Of a stretch of 64,000 bases of DNA, positions 36,061 through 47,640 are shown piece after piece. The translations under genes and the position numbers were made by a program. Under the pieces are notes generated by a model. It saw only the letters and a list, made by a program, of their open reading frames with translations, searched no databases and was not told the DNA's origin. Source of the DNA: Liolophura sinensis (lineage: Eukaryota > Mollusca > Polyplacophora > Chitonida > Chitonidae); NCBI RefSeq assembly GCF_032854445.1, contig NC_088301.1, forward strand, positions 32,222,402 through 32,286,401, read 5' to 3'. Every line of letters starts with the position of its first letter. Position 1 is the stretch's first letter.

Positions 36061-36461
36061 TCAATATATATTGGCTTTGCTAAAATTGATTAAAACAAGT
36101 CATCATCATGATCATCATCACTTTGAGACTCCATGCTAATCCTAGTGTCAATAAAAGTGACAAATTAACTGTTGTTATTCTCTCAATGTGAGTGCGGAGA
36201 AATCATTTCTTTTACCGAAATTTAAAATAACCAATCAGTCGTTGCAGCGGTAAAACGCTACTACTTATGCACAGTCAAATGGTTTCATCGCTGGGGGGCG
36301 GAAAGGAGTGGGTAAGTATAGCCACGGGGTAGTACATGCAGATAATATGGGTGCATAACCCATCCAACCGAACACAACTGGACGTTACAGTCGACTGCAG
36401 ACATAAAGGGTGTGTACTCTAACCGGCAAGGCGAACCACGTCACTGCGTCGTGGATTACAT

Positions 36462-36563
36462 ATGGGGTCAAAGTTATGCAGTTGTTCCAGTGGGTCTTCA
36501 ATACAGAGTAAGTCTGGCAGTCGGAAGGCATTCCGAGGAACCACGGGAGAACATTTTCAGCGG
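36462..36563 (+). CDS. Candidate first exon, N-myristoylated protein (uncertain)
   Basis: An ATG opens MGSKLCSCSSGSS, a pattern that would suit N-myristoylation with nearby palmitoylated cysteines. Thirty-four codons later comes CAGCGG followed by GTAAGG, a strong donor in phase 0. I could not find a partner exon between here and the ZP gene at 39342, so this may be chance or a relic. No family recognised. Confidence 0.25.
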
Positions 36564-37109
36564 GTAAGGCAGTTGTTGTTTTTTTATTTGTGCGTTCTGA
36601 TATTTACAGATAAGGCCTTGGCTTCGATCAGTAGGCTAAAAAGTTAAAACGCTTCTCTCTCAGCTTAGGAAATTCCGAAACAGATGCGGAATTTCAAGAT
36701 TTGAATTTTAAGTGGCTAGGTAGGCACCCAATAATCTGAGTTATGGGTTGTCACCGAGTTCGAGAAGGGCAAATCGAGTGAACACATTGTTTTCACGCCT
36801 GACATATCACTAAACAACACAGTCCAGGGAGAAAATCCGGGACGCTTTGACCCCGCTATCTTACTTCAAGACATATTTCACATTTCATGAGATATCTTAC
36901 TCTCATGTCAAAGTAACACTTTCAAGCGTCGTGTTTCGCATTATTAATGTGACAACTCTTGTAATGTTACAACCTGCACATAGTCATTGCGAGGCGAAGC
37001 ATTTTGGGATGTTGACATTAATATTTTAACATGTATCATGTTAATATTGCAACATTTTACGGGTTGACCGCTGCTCGGTTTTCCTCACTTTCTAACATTT
37101 TTTATAACA

Positions 37110-37252
37110 CAGATGTCTTCAGATGTTTATAATTCAGATGTATTTAGATGTTTATAATTCAGATGTCTTCACATGTTTATAATTCAGATGTCTTTAGACG
37201 TTTATACCACAGATGTCTTCAAATGTTTATACCACAGATGTCTTCAAATGTT
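37110..37252 (+). repeat. 25-bp minisatellite
   Basis: About six units of TTTATAATTCAGATGTCTTC plus AGATG; the last two units read ATACCACAGATGTCTTCAAA. Confidence 0.8.
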
Positions 37253-38382
37253 TAGTCTATACTGTTTACCTGTATTTTACGTCGCACTCAAGAATAATTT
37301 CATAATAGCCATTAATGAATGAAACCGCCATTGCACGGGAAACTACCGCACATTAGCATGTAATTTGCAAGCCTCCTGATCCAAAGCTGTTGGCAAACCG
37401 GAGAGAACTGGATTCGAAACTAAAATGTACCTACATTCTTAAACGTGTCTCTTGCGGCAAATTTTAATCTTAGTGACTCTTAAAAATTTTACAAGGAATT
37501 ATATTTTAATCACTCTTCAAATGATAATGATGTAAAATATATCTAAATATACTGAAAGTTGATTAAAGTTATTTAAATTAACACTAGACTGAAGTCAGCC
37601 TTTGGAGTGCGTAATGGGCCTCAAACACCTTACCCAACATCACACCTCAAGATAGCGGCTCACTCTTTTCAGTCAGAGATATAGTTATTGCAAATGGGTG
37701 AATAAATGTGGACATGACCATGTCATGAATCACATATTTCAAAACAGGGCGGTTTGAAACAAATATATAACACATTCACCAACTGAACAGCTTAACTTAG
37801 CTCGAAGTGACCTGGTGTTTATGCAGGGTCACCTTCTTTGAAGTGGCATTCGTGAGTAGTTTTTGTTTTTGTCTTTACTATGAATTAAGCAATGGCGGAA
37901 TAAAAAAGAATAAGATATAGCGGAATAAAAAAGATTAAAAAGATCCATTTAAACACCTTTCCCCTTGGATATTAACATCATGAGTTACATTCTCAAGGGC
38001 CAGGTTCGTTGAAATTTTTAAACGGGTTAACGTTGATTTAGGCCAGTGCGCACCGTGGCGCTTGTTTTCTATAACAATACCATAAACATTCTATAGCATA
38101 CTTGCTGAGACGCAAGAAAGAGTTGCTTTGGAGTCCTCCGGAAGATTTATACGGCTGTCTAACCTTGTATAGTGAGTCGGGTTGGTTTCTGTTAAATCAA
38201 GCTTGACCACTAACTTTTAGCAGTTGCAAATCTTTCAGAGCTGTTTGGTTACTGAACCGTGACTGAATAAATATTGTGCTTATTTGCACCCTTCCGTATA
38301 GTATTATATATTGAAACATCTACTTGGCGCTTTGTTATACGGTCCATTGTTTTGGCTTTGAACACCTGATCTTACATGTTGC

Positions 38383-38465
38383 TCCCACCATAATGCTGGC
38401 CGCCGTCGTATAAGTGAAATATTCTTGAGCACGGCGTAAAACACCTATCAAATAAATAAATAAAT
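38383..38465 (+). repeat. SINE-B 3' end
   Basis: CCACCATAATGCTGGCCGCC, GTCGTATAAGTGAAATATTC, TTGAGCACGGCGTAAAACACC and an (AAAT)n tail. 5' truncated. Confidence 0.85.
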
Positions 38466-38980
38466 CTTACATGTTGCCACAGCGATATTATAAAACAGTT
38501 ATCTCCCATTGGAAAGCATTTCTGAGTCTCTCTTTCACAACACCAATGCTGAAAAAGCATGTACAGATAATAATATCAGAGACGGAAAATAAAAATAATA
38601 AGACTTGGTTAGTTCGTAATGTCAGTGATTGATTTAGTTCTCTCTTTTCACTGAGTTTTATTGGCAATAATGGCGTAGCGTTCATTGAAAGCCACTTGTC
38701 TACCAGCAGTATGGTGTGGATGTTTGTGCGTCACGCGTGAAAAAGTTTATTGTTTCCGCACCGATAAAACTAAGTCACATCATATGAGGGAAAAATGTTA
38801 AGAAATGAAGTACATAAGTTCATTAATTCATTCAGATTTTTGTTTGTTTTAAATTGTGATTAATATATCACTTATAAGGATAACAGTCGGGTTTACAGTT
38901 TCCGATAGTTTGTGCACCCCGCCTGGTACATGGCAATTAACCTCTTTTCGTAAAGCTGTGCCCAGAAGCACCTGCATTGG

Positions 38981-39100
38981 GCAGAAATGGAATACGTAAC
39001 CTCCCTAGTCAGTGTGTCGCAAGACCCATAAGATGATGCGGCAGAAATGGAATACGTAACCTCCTTAGTCAGTGTGTCGCAAGACGCATAAGATGGCGCG
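38981..39100 (+). repeat. 60-bp tandem duplication upstream of the ZP gene
   Basis: GGCAGAAATGGAATACGTAA...CAAGACNCATAAGATG occurs twice with a period of exactly 60 bp (starts 38981 and 39041) and only a few differences. It lies about 240 bp before the ATG at 39342, in the presumed promoter. Confidence 0.9.
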
Positions 39101-39341
39101 TCTATCACGAGCATGGGTGGAACATATCACATAACCTGTTTTGCCTCCGTTAAAATATTTGACGCACACTGAAAATGTATTCTGCTTTCTGAAGTGCTTT
39201 TGTATTATTTGTCGTGGAATCAAACTTTCACCGATGGAATCGTAGTAAAATAACATTTTTGGGATTTTAGAAGGAGGGTCGTCTTTAGGAAAATATAACT
39301 CGTATGCTCTACTTTTCAGATAATGTTTATCATCTGACGCC

Positions 39342-42300
39342 ATGCACGTCTTGGAAGTCTGGTTGGTTCTACAATTGTGGTGTGTGGGACTTGCATGGTC
39401 GGCATACACTGTGGTAAGTCATTTCCGCGTGATCATGTCGCTGTCGTACTTTCTAGCTTTGAAACCAAAGCCCACAAGATTTGCAAGAATCTACGCAGAG
39501 TTTTTCTGAGCTCGCTGATAACCTGGCTTGCAATTATAATATCAGGTTAATTTAATAAGTTTCTTGTATCGTACCTCAAATTATGACTTATCTCTAATAT
39601 GTGTTACTAGAAATTGTCTCCTAACTATCACAATCTGAGGAAATAAAGCAAACACTTCATAAACTTCAGAACGAAGCTTTACCTACGAAGACAACTTTTC
39701 TTCCTTCAATAGGGATGGCTATTAACTTACCAAAGGTCAGTGGTTTATCCCGGTTTAATACCTCCTTGTTCCTCCTCCTATAGAATGTGAATATCACATA
39801 CCTAGCATTTCCAAAATACTAGTAGCTCAAAATCTAAAAGTTGAACCAAAAGATTTGCTTGTGGTTCAACCGAATACTCAAGAATGTTTTTCTTACACAC
39901 TGGAGGTCAGTTTTATGTATGGAGAAAACAGGAGTGCCTGGGGTAACCTTGCAAATAGCCCTCTGTAGAATTTCAATAGAAAATCAATTTATCATGAAGT
40001 TCAATAAGAAACGAGTTCTGTTCAGTGCTCTATAGAATTCCATGGAGTTCTATGGGATTTCTATAAGACATTTCTTCCAGAGTTAAACCACGTGCCTCTG
40101 GCCAGTTAATGACGATCTTTCCCAAAGGTGGCAAATGGTCTTTAGCGAACTTTACACGAACAGTGACTGTAGGGGAAACACGAACAGTGACTATACAAAT
40201 TCCCTGTCCAAGGCCGGGTTTGAATCCGCATCTATACGATGTTGTAACAAATGAAAGGGAAGCATCTTCATCACTTGGACTCAGTTCGCTCCTGAAGAGA
40301 ATTAAAGGTCACCAACTTGAAGCACACAAAGAAATCCATCTATCAATTCAATCAGTTTTCCACCAATGCATAGACCACAGCTTGGATATGGAATTACGAA
40401 GGCTAACAAGTTTTCACCATTGCATGCTTCTGTCTAGAGCCAGACAATTGTACCAGTCGAACCAACTGTGAATTCAGCCGAGCTGATCGTAGTGGAGAGC
40501 AGTACAAACACCGTGGTGACAACTTTTGCTGATTCGCAAAACATCTATCTTCGATACAACACTACAGGTAAGCTAGCGTCGTGCTCAACTGCCTGGTCAT
40601 GCCTTGTTGAAGCCTTCAGGTACAGATAACAAACTACCGGTACCTAAAATTAACTAGTAAATTAATAAATTAACAACTGGATATCTAATTAAATAGCAAA
40701 TAAAAGCCGATGTAATGGACTATGTATTGCGCTGCGAGATACTTTCATAACGCTTGTTTCAATTTGTTTGATTACATTCTTTTGTTATCTATCTCCGCAG
40801 TTATGACTAAAAACTATTGGCTGTTTTGTAAGGGACAGAGCCATATACTAGGAACTTTATTGTCGCCATCAATAAACCAATCTACAAATCAGTATATTGT
40901 TGTTAAGTGAGTTAAACTATAGGTCTATAGCATATGAATTGCCAGATCGACACGCGTTTTGAGCTATTGAGTGGTTTAAGGACGGCCATACTAATTTTCG
41001 AGTAAATTGCAAAGAAATTTGAAAATCAAATGCTCAGATATCAGAAAATATGGTTTGTTTTTCGTTTACCGTCTTGTTAACACAAAAAAGAATAAAAAAT
41101 TAAGCGGGCCCAATTTAGATTTAATTTGAAGTGTAATGGATGGCGATTTTTTTTTTGTACATTTTCAGGAATAGGCCAAGCCATAGCTAAACTGAAATAA
41201 CCTGGTTCCACACACTTTTTATAGTTATACAGACAAGTTTTTATCAAACTGCGTGAAAACTATATATTTTTCCAACTCTTAAGACACATCTAATAATCAC
41301 CAGTGATTACAATAAAATCCCAGTAGTTAAAATAAAAGCCCTGAGGTAAACTGACGAGAGGCCAGATTTCACCGGTTACGTGTGACCATTTGCCAACTAT
41401 TGCCAACTATCGCTGCTCTAGTCTTCTCTATGCTGTGATTTAACCTTTTATATCATTTCCAGTGAGTCCTTTGACTTTTATATATTGTCGAGCAGACTGC
41501 AAGATATTTCGCTTCAAGCTTCTTAAGGCATGAAAGCCTTGTGATCAACCTTTGTTCTCCCTGTAGTCGATTCCCAGTAGTATCTGGACAAATCCTTAAA
41601 GGGAGAGAAAAGAACTGAGTTGTCTTTTCATCTAAAAGTGCGTAAATTAAATTTTTTAGTGTTTTCCTTTAAAATTTACTCAGACGAGATTTTTGGATTG
41701 TATATCCCTTTAGAATGCACATGGGCGGAGTTGTTTTTTTTCCTTTAAAAGTACACATCCTCCAAGAAAAAATTCCGTCAATTGTTGGATGATCATTGCT
41801 CCACAGGTTTCGGGATAAGCCTGTACGACCTCCGCGCCTGTGACAATGCTGATTGTAGCTCCTACAACATACAGCTCCTTGACCAAAACGGGTAAGGTGT
41901 ATAGGCCAATTCCAATGAGCCATTACTGACTTCAGTAAAATGTTAAGTCCTCGTTAGAATGATTTTCGTTTTTTTGGTACTGAAAGTTGACTCATTTGTC
42001 TTAGGATAACATTTATGGGGTAGTCAAAATCCTAGTTTGTGGGGCCAAACGATAGGCTGGAAAATCATAGATTTGTGTGGCCTTTATGACAATAAGCAAT
42101 CGACGACACTCATATTCCCCTAGTGCAACTTTATATTCTTTGAACACTCCTTGTCTCTCACCGATACGGTGTGCATTTCTGTGGTTCACATGTGGGAAAG
42201 ATCATTATTAACTTGCCAAAGGTCGTTGGTTTACCACAGGTACTCTCATCCATAATACCCTGACACCAATGAGGTCGCTTTGAGTTAGAGTCCAGTTCAT

Positions 42301-42398
42301 GCATCCTGGCTTCCTCTCCGGGCGTACGTGAGAGTGAGTGCTTGGGTTTTAACGTCGTAGTCGTACGTGGGAAGGTATCAAGTTAATGTCCTGCATAT

Positions 42399-42475
<77 letters not shown>

Positions 42476-44584
42476 ATTTATTTACTTATTTATTTATTTG
42501 ATTGTTGTTTTACGTCGTACTCAAGAATATTTAACTTATACGACGGCGGCCAACATTATGATGGGAGGAAACCGGGATGAGCCCGGGGAAAGCCACGACC
42601 ATCCACAGGTTACAAGCAGGCCTTCTCAAGCACGACCGGACAGGAAGCCAGCATGAGCTGGATTGGTGAGAGGCTCTTGTGTCATTGAACCGTGCTGGCG
42701 CGCTAACTACCTCGGCCACGGAGGCCCCCATGTATGTCAGGAGATATCTTAAAGAACGATTTTTCTCTGGGCTCTGACCGGTCTCCACCCATCATAATGC
42801 TGGCCGCTGTCGTATAAGTGAAATATTCTTGAGCACAGCGCAAAACAGCAATAAAATAAAATAAATAAATAAAGAACAATTCTGAAAACGTAAAACTAGA
42901 AACAGGTCTGTTGAAATCCTTGCAGGTGCCCCACAGTGCACGCCGGCGTGGGAACTATAATCACTCGCGGTTTTGTTCGAGATACCGTGGATTCTCATAT
43001 CTACGAGACTCAAAGTTTTCAAATGTTCAAATGGGAAAATGGAAACAGGATGTTTTTTAAAGGGAAGAAGTCCGTGTGTGAGGCCGCTACACCAGCTTGT
43101 AATGACGTAAGTATGGACGTGGTTGTAGCAACCATTGTTACTGAAGTGCTTGCATGTAGTCCTCGATATTTCTTGTAGGATAACGATAAATGTCTGGTTG
43201 CTGTGAGATTTCGATACGTTGTATTAGGATGGCCATGTCTAATCGAATCCTAATCTTCAGGGGAGTGCCGAGTGCGTACTCTTTGTATCGCCGAAGGTAA
43301 AAAACGTCGTACTGTACCTGGTGACCTGTCAGAAATGCCAGGCAACTATTTTTCATAACATTTACTGTAACATGGGCGATGGAAAAAGGTTTTGGAAAAA
43401 GTTATTTAGAATAAACGAATAATGCAGACAACTGAGGAACCGAGCCTCTCTGAACTTAAGAAGTTCTTAATGTACAGTCGTGTCAGTGGCCTGTCCAGGA
43501 AATGGCGAGACAGGTGATCGGTAAATTAATGTCAACAAATGTTATTTAATATTTTTGAAAGGTCACATAAAACAGAAGGAATATTTTTACCTCTGGTGAT
43601 AAAAGAATTCGAATTCGAACTGCTCTATTCTCGTTTAGTCGATAAGCGATGTTCTCTTAACGGCCGATCGGTCCTTGACCAAAATCTGGTTGGCCAAGCT
43701 GAAGTAGTAAGTTTAACAACAATCTCAATAATAACCCAATACTCCGTACCTCCTTTCTGCAGATGTGCTCGGCGATTGGTCGGAGACGGCGGTCGCCTGT
43801 ACCTGAGGCCGATATTGTGACGCCACAGCCACCACGTAACGGGACATATCAGATACGTGGAACCGGCGGTCAAACATTCAACATAACCTTCAGGGATGGT
43901 AAGCTAATGGCACTGACATTTTCCGATGAGATGACCTTTGCTCTTACATACCTGTTCGTCTGGGGCCAATGCTAATTGCCAGGCGCCAGACTAATTTCAG
44001 ATTCTACAATGACCGTTTTGCAGATCGACTCTTCATTTCCTGTGAGACTACATCACAGACAGCTGTCTCTAGCCCATTGTTAGTCGACTGTTGTGCGACC
44101 TTTAATGAAGCAGATTGTATTTTGTCATGTCACTGGTATTTTCGACGTAACCACGAGAAAGCAAGTTGCAAATTTTGGGAACAACTGCATTTGTTGGCTC
44201 AGCTGCTGTGATACTAGTAAATCAGAAATGGATCAGATTTATACAAGCGCAAACTGGCATAAATGTACTGGGCGCCAGGTAGTGAAAATTCTCGATTGAG
44301 ACTCGAGATGACCACTTGGTATCTGGTGTCTAGCCCCAAAACTTTGTTTACTAAGATTCCAAGTTAGGTATAATTAATTCGCTTTTTATCTATGTTCGCT
44401 TGTTATGATTGTTTTTGCTTAACAATAATTTTCACGATCACTTATGCCTCAAGACCCAGTTCAAATGCACAGCCGTTTTTAAGGTTTGCAAACAATGCCT
44501 TTTTCACTTTTTTGTGTATGACCCGCCTTTTGCTCTGGGAACTTGTTGGCGTATAAAATGTTTTTTTTTTAATTTTTACACACA

Positions 44585-44638
<54 letters not shown>

Positions 44639-45583
44639 ATTGGTGTTTTACGCCGTACTCAAGAATATTTCACTTATACGACGGCGGCCAGCATTATGGT
44701 GGGTGGAAACCAGGCACAGCCCGGGGGATTTTTTTTTTTTTTACTTCGTTCTATCCAAATCAAGGTATGGTAAATATTGTGTCGCCAATGTAATATATAA
44801 TGTTACCAAAAAGGTAGAATGAAGATGTAAAGTCAGACAGACTGCCAAGTTGTTTGACCTCACAGTTAATTTCCGAACTCCAAGCGGGATGTAGCGCGAC
44901 GAGCTGGCTCTGTTATGTAATAGAATCAGGGCCTGGCTATTAGAGTGTGTTGATTTCAACCGGTCTCAGCCTCAGTCTGACACTAGAGTGATAATAATAA
45001 CACCCCACTACCTCGCTGCTTCCCTGCCTCGCTGCCTCGATGAATTGCGTCACTACCTCCTTGTGTCGCATCACTACCTCACTACTTGGTTAACTCGCTT
45101 CGCTACCTCACTACCTCTCTTCGCTACCTGGCCCTGTATTAGAAACGTCAGGTAACGAAATGTCCTCTGTCGTCTTCCATATCACATGGTGTAATGGGAT
45201 TTCGAAACTCCATTATTCATTTTTTCATTTTACTTTAAATTTACTTTTTATGTATTCTTCTAGATGGGAGAAATATTGCCTTACCTGACGGAAAACCTGT
45301 TAAAGGAGACAAGTTACCCGATACCCACAGCAAGCTTCAGTCTGAAACACTTGTTGAGAAGGCAAAAGGAACTGGACAGTTTGTATATCATCTTATGAAG
45401 GGGAATTCCATCTTTGCATTTGCGTGTGACGAATCAACTGATAGAAAGACCATGTCTGTCACAGTTCTCGGATTTCTGTCTGCCGTCAGTACGCTAGTGG
45501 CTGTAGCACTAACCTATAAAGTCCAAGCTACGAAAAGAAGATTGGCGGTGCAACCATATCTGTTGGAGCAATGGAGTCTGTGA
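39342..45583 (+). CDS. ZP-C-like domain single-pass membrane protein, 6 exons
   Basis: Exons 39342-39413, 40438-40567, 41807-41891, 42926-43106, 43763-43898 and 45264-45583 sum to 924 nt (307 residues) and all junctions keep phase with GT-AG borders. Exon 1 is a signal peptide (MHVLEVWLVLQLWCVGLAWS, cleavage probably after WSA). Residues about 55-166 resemble the ZP-N/ZP-C linker and ZP-C module: YLRYNTT, LRACDNADC, LLDQNGCP, SFQMFKW, VCEAATPACNDMC, then RRRR at 163-166, a furin-type site where ZP proteins are usually cut. A Thr/Ser-poor linker with N-glycosylation sites follows, then a transmembrane helix at about 265-286 (VLGFLSAVSTLVAVALTY) and a basic cytoplasmic tail. ZP proteins polymerise in extracellular coats. 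No clear ZP-N cysteine set is present. An acceptor 6 nt later (40444) in exon 2 is possible and would drop two residues. Confidence 0.78.
39865..40240 (-). repeat. SINE-C copy in ZP intron 1
   Basis: AATACTCAAGAATGTTTTTC, GGAGTGCCTGGGGTAAC, CCAGTTAATGACGATCTTTC, and the head end CCGGGTTTGAATCCGCATC in minus orientation. An inserted 100-bp segment interrupts the middle. Confidence 0.55.
42130..42390 (+). repeat. Mosaic SINE debris in ZP intron 3
   Basis: CTCTCACCGATACGGTGTGC, TTATTAACTTGCCAAAGGTC and GGTTTACCACAGGTACTC (SINE-C) are followed by CTGGCTTCCTCTCCGGGCG (SINE-B middle) and a GAGTGAGTGCTTGGGTTTTA piece (SINE-A). Pieces of three families are joined within 260 bp. Confidence 0.55.
42402..42472 (+). 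repeat. (TA)n microsatellite
   Basis: About 35 uninterrupted TA dinucleotides, directly abutting the tail of the minus-oriented SINE-B at 42473. Confidence 0.97.
42473..42727 (-). repeat. SINE-B copy, near full length
   Basis: (TTTA)n tail, TGATTGTTGTTTTACGTCGT, ACTCAAGAATATTTAACTTA, CGGCGGCCAACATTATG to CTCGGCCACGGAGGCCCCC. Minus orientation in ZP intron 3. Confidence 0.87.
42788..42884 (+). repeat. SINE-B 3' end, inverted relative to 42473-42727
   Basis: CACCCATCATAATGCTGGCC, GTATAAGTGAAATATTCTTG, AGCACAGCGCAAAACAG and an (AAAT)n tail. Together with the minus copy 60 bp away it can fold into a stem of roughly 75 bp. It ends about 40 bp before the ZP exon 4 acceptor. Confidence 0.85.
43323..43600. 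repeat. Dispersed repeat D, copy 3
   Basis: GACCTGTCAGAAATGCC, GGCAACTATTTTTCATAAC, CATGGGCGATGG, GAACTTAAGAAGTTCTTAAT and GAGACAGGTGATCGGTAAAT. It agrees with copy 1 over about 270 bp in the same order. Lies in ZP intron 4. Confidence 0.62.
44587..44635 (+). repeat. (TA)n microsatellite
   Basis: About 24 TA dinucleotides, directly joined to the SINE-B tail at 44636, as at 42402-42472. Confidence 0.95.
44634..44730 (-). repeat. SINE-B 3' fragment
   Basis: TTGATTGGTGTTTTACGCCG to CAGGCACAGCCCGGGGG, then a poly-T run. 5' truncated, in ZP intron 5. Confidence 0.87.
45003..45133 (+). repeat. Degenerate CACTACCTCGCTG simple repeat
   Basis: Repeated CTACCTC, GCTGCCTCG and CTTCGCTACCTC words with 8-14-bp spacing in the last ZP intron. 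Pyrimidine-rich; about 130 bp before the exon 45264 acceptor. Confidence 0.65.
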
Positions 45584-45627
45584 TTCGTTAGATGTTGTGG
45601 TCATAGCGACAACTTCATATCCGACTA

Positions 45628-45633
45628 AATAAA
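45628..45633 (+). promoter_or_regulatory. Polyadenylation signal AATAAA of the ZP gene
   Basis: Canonical hexamer 45 nt after the stop codon at 45583. Confidence 0.65.
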
Positions 45634-46172
45634 AGGGTTATCTTCCCGACAGTATTGTAATTTAGTAGTTGAGACGGCAACTTTCTCTTGGAATTAGAGA
45701 ACAAACAAAATAAACGCCATTCCCTGAATTTGTGAGACCTGTATATAAAAAACTGTTGTCCACATTTATATTTCTCTTATTTCTTGACAAAAACTACTCT
45801 TGTTACGTCATAAAGCTATTTGTGTCATACCACCAATGGTTACTTGACGCCCAGACGCGATTTCAATTTACTTGTCGTCAGTGGTAAGCACTGCTGGTGA
45901 GGCTAGGTTAACTTACTTTTCCACCCCCCTGACGACTTACTGATAGACATCATAATATGATGTTTTAGCGCACTATATGCCCCCACCCCGCTTCCCACGC
46001 ACAAATATGTATTCTTATATCAGATATGAACAATAGACTATACAGCTTAGAAAAGAACTGTTTAAGCGGTGATGGCTTTCTTTTGCGGATTAATAAATAT
46101 ATAATATAAACATTTATCACCAAAAAAGAATTCTTGTACATTTACCGTGGACATACAGGTTCTACAATACCG

Positions 46173-46536
46173 ACCGGCCCGGATAGCACGGTTGGTAGAG
46201 CGTCCGCTTCGGGACAGGTAGATCCAGGATCAATCCTTGATCGAGTCACACCTAAGACTTTAAAAGAGGAAGTTGTAACTTCCTCGTTTGGCGTTCAGCA
46301 TGAAGGGGATAGTGCAACGACTGGTTGACCCGTATCAGTATAATGGCTCGAGCAGGGCGGCTTACTTGCCTTCGGTAAGTCGTCTCAGTGAAACAGCACT
46401 AAATAAAAGAGCGGTGGAAATCCGTCCTGCAACAAGGAGGCACATTACACGTGCATGCACCCTAAGGATTCCTTCGTCGTCATATGACTGAAAAATTGTT
46501 GAGTACGACGTTAAACCCCAAGCACTCACTCACTCT
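46173..46536 (+). repeat. SINE-A copy, full length
   Basis: Best copy of family A. Head GGCCCGGATAGCACGGTTGG, TAGAGCGTCCGCTTCGGGAC (A-box-like) and GGATCAATCCTTGATCGAG (B-box-like), body with CTGGTTGACCCGTATCAGTA, and 3' end GAGTACGACGTTAAACCCCA ending in (CACT)n. Plus orientation. Confidence 0.88.
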
Positions 46537-47286
46537 ACAATACTGACTGCAGTTATATAAGTGAACTATTCTTGCGCGCGGGCATAAAATCCCAGACAAA
46601 TAAACCAAGCACACTAGCTGTGACATCTCTCATGTACGATCTTCTGTCGTCTGGTATCCGTAATATGCATTCAGACTTGTCAATCAGTCTGTATGTATTC
46701 GCTTGATTAAATCACGGTTAAAACTTCTAGTGTCTGAATGCAATTGATAAACCCCAAAATACATTCGGTAATTGATACCTTTCGACCAGTAATGTGCACT
46801 AAATATTACTTTTGGTGCTGAAACTTACATCTTGCCAGAAGGACATCACCAATTAAAGTTTGTCACCAATGGTAATTAAAGTTTGTTTATTTCAGTACCC
46901 CCAATCCATGCATGCGTGGTTAACATTCAAGATTAGCAAAACTTCAACCCTGCGCCAGTCACGAGTGCAGTATCAAATAGAGTAATTCAGAGAAATTGAT
47001 TTCAACGATTTTTTTATTCTCCCAATAAAGATACAATACTCCTCAGAGCAATCAATCTGTCTTAATATGTCTAGGCGGTAAATCGTCCTAAGAGTTTTGG
47101 AAATCACTGTCAGAACAGGGAGCGCTTTTAAAACACTGCGCAGTACTTTTTGCCTTCCCTTACAGATATTTGGATTATAAAACAACAAATCAGCCATCAA
47201 GACACATGACGGGTTCAGTTAGAAACTTACCACGCCCCTGGCAGATTCAGTAATTAGGCACCTAAGACACTGCACACTACTTCTAA

Positions 47287-47640
47287 CATGATGACCACTT
47301 CGGTATCCTAATGGTTAGAGCGTCCGCCTCGAGGCCAAGACCTGGCACCAGACCCGAGTGGAATCACACCTAAGACTAACATGGCACTTGTCGCTGTCAC
47401 GCTTGGCAATGAGAGTTTAGAGAAAGAAAACGGGATTGGTTGATCCGTTGTCAGTAAAACAGGGTGGGGTGTCATGTCTGGTGTCTTCGGCATGACATTT
47501 TAGTGGTGGCAGCAATTTGATGGCATCGACGCCTTATCACGAGGAGGCACAGTATATGTACATATAGCTATTGACTCCTCGTCGTAAAGTGACTGAAACA
47601 TTGTTAAGTGAGACATAAAAAGCTAAGCATTCTTTCATTT
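47287..47640 (+). repeat. SINE-A-like copy, diverged
   Basis: Head CGGTATCCTAATGGTTAGAG then CGTCCGCCTCGAGG, TCACACCTAAGACTAAC, GGGATTGGTTGATCCG, CTCCTCGTCGTAAAGTGACTG and AAACATTGTTAAGTGAGACA. The order follows SINE-A but many positions differ, suggesting an older subfamily. Confidence 0.65.

Larger units (their letters stand above)
35260..38380. other. Intergenic DNA upstream of the ZP gene
   Basis: About 3.1 kb. Contains SINE-C copies near 35880-36055 (plus) and 37258-37420 (minus), a 25-bp minisatellite at 37110-37252 and one candidate orphan exon at 36462-36563. The rest is AT-rich and holds nothing I can support. Confidence 0.4.

Noticed and set aside
46288-46491. Recurring MAFSMKGIVQRLVDPYQYNG-type frame (also at 758-955 and 57692-57901)
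   Set aside because: The similarity between copies comes from SINE-A; no independent coding evidence.
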